Position numbers and translations under genes: made by a program. Below the pieces are notes generated by a model. That model did no database searches and was not told the DNA's origin. It worked only from the letters and a program-made list of their open reading frames with translations. 64,000 bases of DNA from positions 1,178,001 through 1,242,000 of the forward strand of contig NZ_LS483431.1 of NCBI RefSeq assembly GCF_900475935.1, in the 5' to 3' direction. Shown here one piece after another: positions 38,220-47,208 of the stretch (positions are counted from its first letter, which is position 1; each line of letters opens with the position of its first letter). Source of the DNA: Campylobacter fetus subsp. fetus (GTDB lineage: Bacteria; Campylobacterota; Campylobacteria; Campylobacterales; Campylobacteraceae).

Positions 38220-41200
38220 ATGATAAACAAAACCATAGAGTTGGCAAGTGAGCTACAAAATAAAATTGTGCAAAATATCTCTAGGCACGAAAAAGTTTTT
38301 CATCAAAAAATGAAAAAACTTCTGCTAAATCCACAAAACAAAGTAATGTTAATAGAGCTTTTAGACCGCTCATTTAGATGCAAAGATAAAAAATCCAGTT
38401 TTGAACTCATACAATACACGCTAAACAAATACGGTATAGCGGATTTTTTCACTTCTTATGAAAGATTTCTGCTTTTAGCTTTTTTAAATTTAGGCAAATT
38501 TATGCCTGATATCAGCGTTCCGTTTTTTATATCTCATTTAAGAAATGAAACAAAAGATATGGTTTTAGATGCCAACGAAAATAGTTTAAAAAAGCATATA
38601 AAACTAAGAAATGAAGATAATATAACATTAAATATAAACCTAATTGGGGAAGAAGTCCTTAGCGAAGCAGAAAGTTTATACCGAATACAAAAGTACGAAG
38701 AGGCGATAAAATCAAAGTATATAACATATATCTCCATCAAAATAACTACTATATTTTCTCAAATAAACATTATAGACTTTGAGTACTCTAAAAAAGAGAT
38801 AGTAAAAAGATTAGATAGGCTCTATCAACTGGCTTTAGAAGAAGAAAAAATAAGCGGAATTTCTAAATTTATAAATCTCGATATGGAAGAATACAGGGAT
38901 TTAGAACTTACGGTAGAAGCTTTTATGGATAGTATTTCTAAATTTAATATAAAAGCAGGAATCGTATTGCAAGCTTATATTCCAGATTCATATCACTACT
39001 TACAACGATTATTTGAATTCTCTAAAGAGCGCGTTTTAAAAGGATTTGCACCGATAAAAATTCGCCTTGTAAAAGGTGCAAATAAACAGAGTGAAGAAGC
39101 AATATCTTCTCAAAAAGGATGGGCTTTGCCGACATTTGATAGAAAAATAGATACGGATTCAAATTACAAAAAAATGCTTGATTTCGTATTAAGTAAAGAT
39201 AATTACAAATTTATAAATATCGGTATCGCTAGTCACAATATCTTTGAGATAGCTCACGCTTATATCAAAATAAAAGAAGCCGGCGCGACTGAGTCATTTA
39301 GCTTTGAGATGTTAGAAGGTATGAGTATCCAATGTTCATATGAACTATCAAAACTGCATGATATCATACTTTATGCTCCTGTTTGCAGCGAAGAACATTT
39401 TAATAACGCAGTCGCGTATCTAGTAAGAAGACTTGATGAAAACAGTAGTACGGATAATTTTATGCGATATTTTTTCAATCTCGAAGTAGGAAGCCGCGAG
39501 TGGAATACCCAAAAAGAGTTATTCTTAAAATCTATAGATAATATTTCAAATATAGACAACTCTGCACGCAGAACTCAAGATAGAAGCGTTAATTCGCACA
39601 CAAACGGTTCATATGATGAGTTTGAAAACGAGCCAGATACTGATTTTATCTTAGCTAAAAATAGAAAATGGGCACAAGATATAAAATCTAAATTTGAAAA
39701 TATGCAAAATTTAGAAATCTACCCAGTAGCAAAAGATATCCTAAAAACCGATGATATGGACTCTTATAAAGTTTTCGATAAACTTCTTAACAGAAAAATA
39801 GGAACCGTGCATTTAGCAAATATAGATCAGATAAATAGAGCATTAAAAACAGCAAATGAGTCGAATTACAGCGATTTAAGTCATGATGAAATTTATAAAA
39901 TACTATCAAAAGCAGCTGAAATTTTTAGACAAAAAAGAGGAGATCTTATAGGAATAGCCGCTCTAGAAGTAGGCAAAACATTTTTAGAGCTAGATCCCGA
40001 AGTAAGCGAAGCTATAGACTTTTTAGAGTTTTATCCACACTCTTTAAAAAAGCTAAAAAATGAATATCAAAATATTAAATTTACACCAAAAGGCGTAGGC
40101 GTAGTTATAGCTCCGTGGAATTTCCCTATAGGCATAACGACCGGAACTATAGCAGCTCCTCTTGCAGCAGGAAATAGAGTTATTTATAAACCATCAAGTC
40201 TTTCAGCCATAACCGGATATAAAATATGCGAATACTTTTGGGAGGCTGGAGTTCCTAAAGACGCGCTTATATTTTTACCTGCGCAAGGAGCACTGATATC
40301 AGAACATTTACTAACAAACGATAGCATAAAATTTACTATACTAACAGGTTCGGAAGATACGGCGAAAACTATACTAGAAGCAAATCCTTGCTTGATGCTA
40401 AGTGCAGAAACCGGCGGAAAAAATGCTACAATAGTTAGTAAAATGGCAGATAAAGATCAAGCGATAAAAAACGTAATCCATTCGGCTTTTTCAAATTCAG
40501 GTCAAAAATGCTCCGCAACTTCACTTTTGATACTAGAAGAAGAGGTCTATAACGATAATAATTTTAAAAAATCTTTAGTAGAAGCAGCTTCATCTTTACA
40601 AATAGGAAGTCCTTTTGAGCTTAAAAACAAACTTGCAGCATTAGCTAGCAAACCAAGCACAAAACTGATAAAAGCGATCAATGAGCTAAAATCTTATGAG
40701 CAATGGGCATTAAAACCGCAATTTATAAATGATAATCCGCATTTTATGACTCCTGCGATAAAATATGGAACAAAAGAGGGAGATTTTACGCATATGACGG
40801 AGCTTTTTGCACCGATTTTAACGGTTATGTGCGCAAAAGATCTAAATCATGCCCTGCACTTAGCAAATAGCACCGGATATGGACTTACGGCCGGATTTGA
40901 AAGTTTAGATGAAAGAGAGTGGGAGGTATTTCATCAAAATATAGAAGCTGGAAATATCTATATAAATAAGCCAACAACAGGAGCTATCGTACTTCGTCAA
41001 CCTTTTGGAGGAATTAAAAAGTCTGCCATAGGATTTGGTAGAAAAGTCGGAATATACAATTATATCACGCAATTTACCGATATCACAGAAGATGGATGCG
41101 ATATAAATTTAAAACCGTGCGATATATCAGATAAGTTAGAAAAACTAGATATACAAGGTTATGAATCAAACATTTTGAAAAGTTTAAAAGAGCTATCTTT

Positions 41201-41723
41201 TATAGCTAAAAGCTATGCTTATCATAATGAAAATGAGTTTAAAACCAAAAAAGACTATGTAAATATAACCGGCGAAGATAATATATTTTCATACACAAAA
41301 GTAAAAAATACAGGATACAGAATCAGCAAAGACGATAGTTTAAGAGATATTTTTGCGATCATTATAGCTCACGAAATTTTAGAAATACCTTTATATATAA
41401 GTTTTGAAGAAAATAGTAATATACAAATAGTATTAAAAATAGCAGACGCTTTAGGGATCGCTTTAAATTTAAAACAAGAAGATATTGTAGATTTTTCTAA
41501 GAAAATACATGAATTTGATAGAATAAGATATCTGAGTAAAGCATCTAAAAATGATATTGTTTACCAAAAAGCCGCTAAAAATGCAAAGATAATAGCAAAT
41601 GCCAAACCTCTATCAAACGGTAGATTTGAGCTGCTTTACTACCACAATGAAAAATCTTTGAGTATCTCGTATCACAGATATGGAAATTTAGGCGCAAGAG
41701 CTTTACAACATATGAAAGGATAA
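38220..41723 (+). CDS. putA: Bifunctional proline dehydrogenase / L-glutamate gamma-semialdehyde dehydrogenase
   Basis: 1167 residues. The proline dehydrogenase FAD barrel spans about 90-430 (IKIRLVKGANKQSEEA, then DSNYKKMLDF). The aldehyde dehydrogenase spans about 530-980, with VIAPWNFPIGITTGT, catalytic Glu in AETGGKNAT and catalytic Cys in NSGQKCSATS. There is no N-terminal ribbon-helix-helix, so unlike E. coli PutA it should not repress its own operon. A C-terminal domain of about 190 residues completes the chain. It oxidises proline to glutamate, feeding electrons to quinone. putP follows after three bases. Confidence 0.96.
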   Translation: MINKTIELASELQNKIVQNISRHEKVFHQKMKKLLLNPQNKVMLIELLDRSFRCKDKKSSFELIQYTLNKYGIADFFTSYERFLLLAFLNLGKFMPDISVPFFISHLRNETKDMVLDANENSLKKHIKLRNEDNITLNINLIGEEVLSEAESLYRIQKYEEAIKSKYITYISIKITTIFSQINIIDFEYSKKEIVKRLDRLYQLALEEEKISGISKFINLDMEEYRDLELTVEAFMDSISKFNIKAGIVLQAYIPDSYHYLQRLFEFSKERVLKGFAPIKIRLVKGANKQSEEAISSQKGWALPTFDRKIDTDSNYKKMLDFVLSKDNYKFINIGIASHNIFEIAHAYIKIKEAGATESFSFEMLEGMSIQCSYELSKLHDIILYAPVCSEEHFNNAVAYLVRRLDENSSTDNFMRYFFNLEVGSREWNTQKELFLKSIDNISNIDNSARRTQDRSVNSHTNGSYDEFENEPDTDFILAKNRKWAQDIKSKFENMQNLEIYPVAKDILKTDDMDSYKVFDKLLNRKIGTVHLANIDQINRALKTANESNYSDLSHDEIYKILSKAAEIFRQKRGDLIGIAALEVGKTFLELDPEVSEAIDFLEFYPHSLKKLKNEYQNIKFTPKGVGVVIAPWNFPIGITTGTIAAPLAAGNRVIYKPSSLSAITGYKICEYFWEAGVPKDALIFLPAQGALISEHLLTNDSIKFTILTGSEDTAKTILEANPCLMLSAETGGKNATIVSKMADKDQAIKNVIHSAFSNSGQKCSATSLLILEEEVYNDNNFKKSLVEAASSLQIGSPFELKNKLAALASKPSTKLIKAINELKSYEQWALKPQFINDNPHFMTPAIKYGTKEGDFTHMTELFAPILTVMCAKDLNHALHLANSTGYGLTAGFESLDEREWEVFHQNIEAGNIYINKPTTGAIVLRQPFGGIKKSAIGFGRKVGIYNYITQFTDITEDGCDINLKPCDISDKLEKLDIQGYESNILKSLKELSFIAKSYAYHNENEFKTKKDYVNITGEDNIFSYTKVKNTGYRISKDDSLRDIFAIIIAHEILEIPLYISFEENSNIQIVLKIADALGIALNLKQEDIVDFSKKIHEFDRIRYLSKASKNDIVYQKAAKNAKIIANAKPLSNGRFELLYYHNEKSLSISYHRYGNLGARALQHMKG

Positions 41724-41726
41724 GAC

Positions 41727-43202
41727 ATGGAATCAGTAAATTTTAGTATAGAAATAGCAGTAACATTTGTAGCATACTCAGCTTTGATGTTGTTTATAGG
41801 ATTTTATTTTTTCAAACAAAATAAAAGCACAGAAGACTACTTTTTAGGTGGAAGAAGCATGGGGCCTGCAGTATCTGCCCTATCTTCAGGAGCTTCTGAT
41901 ATGAGCGGATGGCTGCTCATGGGGCTTCCTGGAGCTTTGTACGTAAGCGGATTTTCACAAAGCTATATAGCTATAGGTCTTACTGTAGGCGCATTTTTAA
42001 ATTGGAAATTTGTAGCAAAAAGGCTTAGAATTTATACTAGCGTAGTAGCAAATTCTATCACTATACCTGATTATTTTGAAACGAGATTTGATGATAAATC
42101 TCATATTTTAAGGATACTTTGTGCTATCGTCATTTTGATATTCTTTACATTTTACGTATCGGCAGGATTAGTCGGAGGAGCTAAGCTTTTTGAAACAACA
42201 TTCGGTTTTGCATACGAAAATGCTTTGACAACAGGTACTCTAATCATAGTTATATACACATTTTTAGGTGGATATAAAGCTGTTTGTTGGACAGATCTTG
42301 TGCAAGGTCTGCTTATGATGTCGGCTCTGATCATAGTCCCCATAGCTATGATCTATCATATAGGCGGTTTTGGTGAAGCTATTAATATAATAGAAAATAT
42401 AAAACCGGGGGCACTTTTAATGAATGAAGGCATAGGCGTTCTTGGACTGATATCAACTCTTGCTTGGGGACTTGGGTATTTTGGACAGCCTCATATATTA
42501 GTACGTTTTATGTCTATAAGATCTGTCAAAGATATACCCACTGCTACTTTTATAGGCATATCTTGGATGGTTATTTCTCTGATTGGGGCTTGCCTTATAG
42601 GAGTTGTGGGAATAGCTTACGTTTATAAATTTAATCTTAGTTTGAGTGATCCTGAAAAAATATTTATCGTGATGAGTCAACTGCTTTTTAATCCTTGGAT
42701 AAGCGGTATACTTCTTTCAGCTATTTTGGCTGCGATTATGAGTACAGCAAGTTCTCAGCTTTTGGTATCTAGCTCTACTATAGCCGAGGATTTTTACAGA
42801 AGGATATTTAATAAAACAGCGTCTTCAAAAACAGTTATGAACTTAGGAAGAGTAGGAGTACTGATAGTCGCTCTAGTAGCTTTTATCATATCAACAGATA
42901 AAAACTCGAGCATATTATCTATAGTAGCTTACGCTTGGGCTGGATTTGGCGCTAGTTTTGGAAGCGTTATGCTATTCTCGCTGTTTTGGAGTAATATGAC
43001 TAGACTAGGAGCTATAGCGGGTATGATAGTAGGAGCTATAACAGTAGTAGTTTATAAAAACTTTTTATCTGCATATTTAGATATTTATGAGATAGTTCCC
43101 GGATTTATATTTGCATCTTTGGCGATCATTGTAGTAAGTTTATGTACAAAAGTAAGGCCCGGTACAAAAGCAGCTTATGAAACTATGATTAAAGAGTTAT
43201 AA
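41727..43202 (+). CDS. putP: Sodium/proline symporter (second copy, putA operon)
   Basis: 491 residues and about 13 membrane segments. Family marks are [51 protein letters not shown] and [18 protein letters not shown]. Operon position directly after putA argues that proline is its substrate. It is clearly related along its length to the protein at 24211. Confidence 0.94.
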   Translation: MESVNFSIEIAVTFVAYSALMLFIGFYFFKQNKSTEDYFLGGRSMGPAVSALSSGASDMSGWLLMGLPGALYVSGFSQSYIAIGLTVGAFLNWKFVAKRLRIYTSVVANSITIPDYFETRFDDKSHILRILCAIVILIFFTFYVSAGLVGGAKLFETTFGFAYENALTTGTLIIVIYTFLGGYKAVCWTDLVQGLLMMSALIIVPIAMIYHIGGFGEAINIIENIKPGALLMNEGIGVLGLISTLAWGLGYFGQPHILVRFMSIRSVKDIPTATFIGISWMVISLIGACLIGVVGIAYVYKFNLSLSDPEKIFIVMSQLLFNPWISGILLSAILAAIMSTASSQLLVSSSTIAEDFYRRIFNKTASSKTVMNLGRVGVLIVALVAFIISTDKNSSILSIVAYAWAGFGASFGSVMLFSLFWSNMTRLGAIAGMIVGAITVVVYKNFLSAYLDIYEIVPGFIFASLAIIVVSLCTKVRPGTKAAYETMIKEL

Positions 43203-43212
43203 CAATATATCT

Positions 43213-43242
43213 AGTATCACCGATTTTGGTGATACTATTTTA
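43213..43242 (+). terminator. Terminator of the putAP operon
   Basis: AGTATCACC and GGTGATACT form a perfect nine-pair stem with loop GATTTT (43213-43236), followed by ATTTTAT. It begins ten bases after the putP stop. Confidence 0.85.
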
Positions 43243-43451
43243 TAGATAAATATTAAAAATTTAAAAAATATTTGTAAATTTAAGATTCGAATTTAATATC
43301 TATAATTCCCTAATAATCACTATTTTCTGCATATATTAGCCACTAATTTAAATTATTATTTAATATTAAGTATAAAATTAAATAAATTTTAAAACTTATT
43401 TGTATAAAATAATTAACAAATAAAAATTAAACAAAAAGGAGGGAATCGAAT

Positions 43452-43952
43452 TTGAGACAATGCAAAGCATTTACAAATCTTTTTGGCGTGTTTATCGTGT
43501 TGCTATTTGTCCTATTTGGCGTAGGCTTTTATACGTTTTATAACGCCAAAGGTACTTCATACTTTAGCAACGATAGTAAATCCTGTAATAACTGTCATAT
43601 AATGAATGACGTATATAACGACTATCTAAATGCGCCACACTCTAAAAAAGTCGCGGGCAAGCCAAGAGCAAGCTGTGTAGACTGCCATTTACCGCATAAT
43701 TTCATAGATAAATGGATCGCAAAAGGCAAAAGCGGTTTGAGCCATGCTTACTCATTTACATTTAAATTAGATGAGTTACCGACAAATTTAAGCGCAACCA
43801 ACAACAGTAAAATGATGGTGCAAAATAACTGTATCGAGTGCCACACAGAAATAGCATCTAACGTGATCAACTCAACAACAAATCCACACAATGACAGATC
43901 TCTAAGCTGCGTATCATGTCATACCGGTGTCGGACATAAAAGAGGATTTTAA
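43452..43952 (+). CDS. nrfH: Cytochrome c nitrite reductase small subunit NrfH
   Basis: 166 residues of the NapC/NirT family. One N-terminal membrane anchor (about 9-29) is followed by four CXXCH haem sites: CNNCH, CVDCH, CIECH and CVSCH. It takes electrons from menaquinol in the inner membrane and passes them to NrfA. TTG (43452) is the likely start, behind an extended AAAGGAGG site. A 248-base AT-rich region upstream should hold the promoter. Confidence 0.94.
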   Translation: MRQCKAFTNLFGVFIVLLFVLFGVGFYTFYNAKGTSYFSNDSKSCNNCHIMNDVYNDYLNAPHSKKVAGKPRASCVDCHLPHNFIDKWIAKGKSGLSHAYSFTFKLDELPTNLSATNNSKMMVQNNCIECHTEIASNVINSTTNPHNDRSLSCVSCHTGVGHKRGF

Positions 43953-43967
43953 AATAAAGGAGAAAAT

Positions 43968-45791
43968 ATGAATAAAAAAGGTGTTATCTATTTTGCAATT
44001 ATTGTTGTTATCATAGCGATAGCAGCAGTATTGATGCTAAATAAAGATATTAGTAAAAAACAAAATGAAGGTACAGGAGGCATAGCCTCTAAGGAATTTG
44101 TAGAGCTTAGCGATAATAACCCTACTTTCGATCATTGGGGTAAAAACTTCCCAGATTATCTTGATATGTACTTAACTGTAGAAACAGAAAAACCTGTTAG
44201 TACCGAGTTCGGAGGTAACTTAGCTTACTCTAAGCTTATACGCTATCCACAACTTACTATGTTATGGGCCGGATATCCGTTTTCTATAGACGCAAATGAA
44301 GAAAGAGGTCACTTCTGGGTTCAAGTCGACCAAATGGACACAGCAAGAAACAACAAAGACTTTTTAAATGCACACGGATTTGCAGCATTTGGCGGACAAC
44401 CTGCTGCATGTATGAACTGTCATAGCGGCTGGTCTCCTTGGCTATACAAAAATGCTGCAAAAGGCGACTGGATAGCATTTAACTCTACAAAATACTGGAC
44501 TATGATAAAAAACGTTCCAGCAGTAAATGGTATGGAAGAAAACTCTGTTGAACACAGCGGTCCTCACGGTGGTAAAAGAATGGGCTTAACATGTGCTGAT
44601 TGTCACAATCCAAAAGATATGAGCCTAAGACTTACTAGACAAGCAGCTATAAACTCTTTAATCATGAGAGGTTATGAAGCAGACAAAGAACAAGGCGTAA
44701 AAGCCACTAGAGAAGAGATGAGAACTCTAGTTTGTGCACAATGTCACGTCGAGTATTACTTTAAACCTACTGGTGAAAAAGTAAAAGTAATGGGTGAGAG
44801 CATAGCAAAAGACGCTACTAAAACATGGTGGAACGGAAAACAAAAAACTTATGACGAATTTGATTCTTGGAGAGACGGAAATAAACCTACACAGATCGAA
44901 GTTGATGGTATAGAGCTTATATACCCTTGGTCGTACTGGAAAAAAGGAACTCCATTTAGAATTGAAATGTTCGATGATCATTATGAAGCGGTACGCGGTG
45001 TATTTGATAAAGACTGGCCTCATAAAATAACAAAAGCTCCTATGCTAAAAATCCAACACCCAGAGTACGAGCTATATAGCGGCGGCGTACATGCCGCAAA
45101 CGGCGTAAGCTGCGCTGATTGTCATATGCCTTATATCAGAAAAGGTTCTAAGAAAATGACAAATCACAATGTTACATCTCCGCTTGCAAACATAAATGCG
45201 GCTTGTAAAACTTGCCATACTCAAAGTGAAGATTATCTAAAATCACAGATAAAAGATATCCAAAACTCTGTAGCGTTTGATCTTAGAACAGCTGAATACA
45301 GCATCGTAAGTCTTATAACAGATATCAAAAATCTAAGAGACGCTTTAAGTGCTATGCCGGCATTCCAAAAAGACGGTAAGGCTGATGAAGGTAAAATTTC
45401 TGCTGAACTAAAAGACGTCCTAGAACTTCATAGAAAATCTCAAATGAGAGCTGACTTTGTCGGCGCTGAGAACTCTACTGGATTCCATAACCCAAGAGAG
45501 GCTTCGAGAATGCTTCTTCAATCTGTGGATATGGCTAGACAAGGTCAAACTCAGCTTGTGCAAATCGCTGCTAAAAACGGTATAACCGGCTTCAAAACAT
45601 CTAATCTCGGTTTTGAAGATATGCAAAAACTAAATCCGGGCGAGATACGCTATAAAGTAGATCTAAACGGACATAAAGCAGGCGATAGATACTATGAGCA
45701 TGACTATATAAACGGAAATCCACCTTCTAATCTTATAGAAGATGATAAGAATTTAAAACCATACAACTATAACGTTGTAGATAAAAAATAA
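43968..45791 (+). CDS. nrfA: Ammonia-forming cytochrome c nitrite reductase NrfA
   Basis: 607 residues with an N-terminal hydrophobic export segment (about 5-23). Five haem sites are visible: CMNCH (148-152), CADCH, CAQCH, CADCH and CKTCH. The first, at the catalytic haem, is CXXCH where most NrfA proteins have CXXCK. Campylobacter is a known exception, and then the special NrfI lyase is not needed. It reduces nitrite to ammonium with six electrons in the periplasm and also helps against nitric oxide. It is co-transcribed with nrfH after 15 bases. About 100 residues longer than E. coli NrfA. Confidence 0.96.
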   Translation: MNKKGVIYFAIIVVIIAIAAVLMLNKDISKKQNEGTGGIASKEFVELSDNNPTFDHWGKNFPDYLDMYLTVETEKPVSTEFGGNLAYSKLIRYPQLTMLWAGYPFSIDANEERGHFWVQVDQMDTARNNKDFLNAHGFAAFGGQPAACMNCHSGWSPWLYKNAAKGDWIAFNSTKYWTMIKNVPAVNGMEENSVEHSGPHGGKRMGLTCADCHNPKDMSLRLTRQAAINSLIMRGYEADKEQGVKATREEMRTLVCAQCHVEYYFKPTGEKVKVMGESIAKDATKTWWNGKQKTYDEFDSWRDGNKPTQIEVDGIELIYPWSYWKKGTPFRIEMFDDHYEAVRGVFDKDWPHKITKAPMLKIQHPEYELYSGGVHAANGVSCADCHMPYIRKGSKKMTNHNVTSPLANINAACKTCHTQSEDYLKSQIKDIQNSVAFDLRTAEYSIVSLITDIKNLRDALSAMPAFQKDGKADEGKISAELKDVLELHRKSQMRADFVGAENSTGFHNPREASRMLLQSVDMARQGQTQLVQIAAKNGITGFKTSNLGFEDMQKLNPGEIRYKVDLNGHKAGDRYYEHDYINGNPPSNLIEDDKNLKPYNYNVVDKK

Positions 45792-45810
45792 GCTCTTAAA
45801 AGCTGATTTT

Positions 45811-45846
45811 GCCAGACTTCATATGAGGTCTGGCTTTAAAAATTTA
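45811..45846 (+). terminator. Terminator of nrfHA
   Basis: GCCAGACTT and AGGTCTGGC pair over nine positions (one G-U) around loop CATATG, then TTTAAAAATTT. It lies 19 bases after the nrfA stop. Confidence 0.85.
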
Positions 45847-45902
45847 TTTAGATAATCAAATTTATATAACTACAAAATTTCTTTTTAGTTTTTAAATTCG
45901 TA

Positions 45903-46442
45903 TCAAAATAAAAGTCCGTCTTTTACTTCTATATATTTTTCATTGCCTTGTAAAACTTTAACTAACTCTAAAGCAAATTCCATAGCAGTAGCAGGTCCTT
46001 TAGAAGTAATGATATTCCCATCTATAACAACATTTTTATCTGATACATAGCCGCCTTTTGCAACTACTTTTTCAAAACCGGGATAGCAAGTATAACTATC
46101 TCCCAAAACATTGGAGGTACTAAGAGCCCATGGCGCGGCGCAAATGGCTCCTATAAATTTATCCTTCTCATCAAAATCTTTTAAAACTTTTTGAAGTTTT
46201 TCACTTTTAGCTAAATATTCGGCTCCAGGAAGTCCGCCCGGTAAAACTATCATATCAAAATTATCAAAATTGATATCGTCGAAAGCAACATCGGCTTTCA
46301 TACTAACATTATGAGCACCGATAGCCGTATCACTATTTAGCCCAACAAATACGGCGTCTATACCTGCTCTTCTTAGCACATCGATAATAGTTGTTGCCTC
46401 AATCTCTTCAAATCCATCTACTAACATAACAGCTACTTTCAT
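45903..46442 (-). CDS. DJ-1/PfpI-family protein
   Basis: 179 residues with the DJ-1/ThiJ fold: VAVMLVDGFEEIEATTIIDV at the N-terminus, the nucleophile elbow Cys in IGAICAAPWAL, and VVIDGNIITSKGPATAMEFA. The E-C-H-type pocket fits YajL/DJ-1 proteins, linked to oxidative or carbonyl stress and chaperone-like activity. The old label thiazole monophosphate biosynthesis is not supported. It is transcribed away from the adjacent selenoprotein genes. Confidence 0.92.
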   Translation of the reverse strand: MKVAVMLVDGFEEIEATTIIDVLRRAGIDAVFVGLNSDTAIGAHNVSMKADVAFDDINFDNFDMIVLPGGLPGAEYLAKSEKLQKVLKDFDEKDKFIGAICAAPWALSTSNVLGDSYTCYPGFEKVVAKGGYVSDKNVVIDGNIITSKGPATAMEFALELVKVLQGNEKYIEVKDGLLF

Positions 46443-46513
46443 TAATACTCCTTATATGAATTAAAAAATTATAGCCAATTGTAGCAAATATCACACAATA
46501 TTTTTATGCATTG

Positions 46514-46522
46514 TGCTATTAT
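46514..46522 (+). promoter_or_regulatory. Extended -10 promoter of the first selenoprotein gene
   Basis: TGCTATTAT is an extended -10 (TATTAT at 46517-46522), 27 bases before the ATG at 46550. CACAAT (46494-46499) and ATTGTG (46510-46515) form an inverted repeat across it. The same element is found before the second gene (46927-46935). Confidence 0.6.
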
Positions 46523-46549
46523 ATTTGATATCTTATGAAAGGATTTAGT

Positions 46550-46792
46550 ATGGAAGTAAAAATATTTTACTGCAACTCTTGAGTTAACTTTCTCACAAAA
46601 GCTTCTAGTGTAGAAGACGAATTAAACAAGAATTTCCCTAGTGCGAAAGTTTCTAAAGAGGTTGGCGAAAAAGGCGGTTTTAAAGTTGAAGCTGATGGAA
46701 AACTAATTTATGACTATAATAGTTTCCCTAGACCGAAATTTCCAGACAATGGAGAGATAACTGCTACAATCATAAGAGAATTTAATCTCTAA
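46550..46792 (+). CDS. selW: SelW-like (Rdx family) selenoprotein, copy 1, Sec-UGA at 46580-46582
   Basis: 80 residues when UGA is read as selenocysteine: MEVKIFYCNSU, then VNFLTKASSVEDELNKNF, and later GGFKVEADGKLIYD, FPRPKFPDNGEI. The CxxU at the end of the first beta strand, the G-F-x-V-x-x-D-G-K strand and the FPRP..FP segment match the thioredoxin-like Rdx family (SelW/SelT/SelH). AAAGGAT precedes the ATG. Reading continues 70 codons beyond the UGA and stays conserved with the paralogue at 46964, so UGA is recoded rather than a stop. The role is a thiol/selenol oxidoreductase; partner unknown. The gene is invisible to standard callers. Confidence 0.9.
46602..46616 (+). promoter_or_regulatory. 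Bacterial SECIS hairpin, selenoprotein copy 1
   Basis: CTTCTA and TAGAAG pair over six positions around a GTG loop, starting 19 bases after the UGA. Short stem, small G-containing apical loop and 16-37 base distance fit bacterial SECIS elements that recruit SelB. Confidence 0.75.
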
Positions 46793-46800
46793 TATAACAA

Positions 46801-46849
46801 AGCCTTTGAATTGTAATTCAAAGGCTATTTAAATTTAAATAGCCTTTTT
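46801..46849 (+). terminator. Two overlapping, mutually exclusive hairpins between selenoprotein genes
   Basis: Hairpin A: AGCCTTTGAATT pairs with AATTCAAAGGCT around GT (46801-46826). Hairpin B: AAGGCTATTTAAA pairs with TTTAAATAGCCTT (46821-46846), followed by U residues to 46849. They share AAGGCT at 46821-46826, so only one can form. B has the U tract of an intrinsic terminator; A would exclude it. A simple tandem terminator is the plain reading; an attenuator is the interesting one. Confidence 0.75.
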
Positions 46850-46926
46850 GATAATGATAATTTATTATTATATTAAATATATATCAAAAAATTATATTAA
46901 ATATTATAAAATATTTATGCATATTA

Positions 46927-46935
46927 TGCTATTAT
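46927..46935 (+). promoter_or_regulatory. Extended -10 promoter of the second selenoprotein gene
   Basis: TGCTATTAT, identical to the element before copy 1, lies 28 bases before the ATG at 46964. The bases upstream (ATATTTATGCAT) are also shared with copy 1, so the promoter was part of the duplicated unit. Confidence 0.6.
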
Positions 46936-46963
46936 AACAAAATATTTTCATAAAGGATAAGTG

Positions 46964-47203
46964 ATGCAAATAAAAATATTTTACTGTAACTCTTGAAATT
47001 TCCGTCCAAAAGCTTCTAGGTTAGAAGATGAGCTAATAAACAATTTTCCTGGTGTGGAAGTTTCTAAAGAGATAGGCAACAAAGGCGATTTTATAGTTGA
47101 AGTTGATGGAAAGGTGATTTATAATAATCATGATTTTCCAAGACCTAGATTTCCAGATGCTGGAGAAGTAACTGAAATTATAAAAAAAGAATTTAATATA
47201 TAA
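46964..47203 (+). CDS. selW: SelW-like (Rdx family) selenoprotein, copy 2, Sec-UGA at 46994-46996
   Basis: 79 residues with UGA as selenocysteine: MQIKIFYCNSU, then NFRPKASRLEDELINNF, GDFIVEVDGKVIYN and FPRPRFPDAGEVTEI. It matches copy 1 throughout and lacks one residue directly after Sec. The CNSU-NFRP form is the one I recall for Campylobacter SelW, so this copy is probably the ancestral type. AAAGGAT and GTG lie before the ATG. The gene is closed by a bidirectional terminator shared with efp. The selA, selB, selC and selD genes are not in this window. Confidence 0.92.
47013..47027 (+). promoter_or_regulatory. Bacterial SECIS hairpin, selenoprotein copy 2
   Basis: CTTCTA and TAGAAG pair around a GGT loop, starting 16 bases after the UGA. 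The stem is identical to that of copy 1, while only the loop changes (GTG to GGT). Confidence 0.75.
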
Positions 47204-47208
47204 AAACT

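Noticed and set aside
43203-43451. FNR/NssR-type site before nrfH
   Set aside because: Several TTAA-rich stretches exist, but none forms the expected dyad with a four-base spacer.
46550-46582. Reading the two short frames ending in UGA as pseudogenes with nonsense mutations
   Set aside because: The same UGA in the same motif in both copies, with conserved downstream sequence and a hairpin at the right distance, argues for recoding instead.
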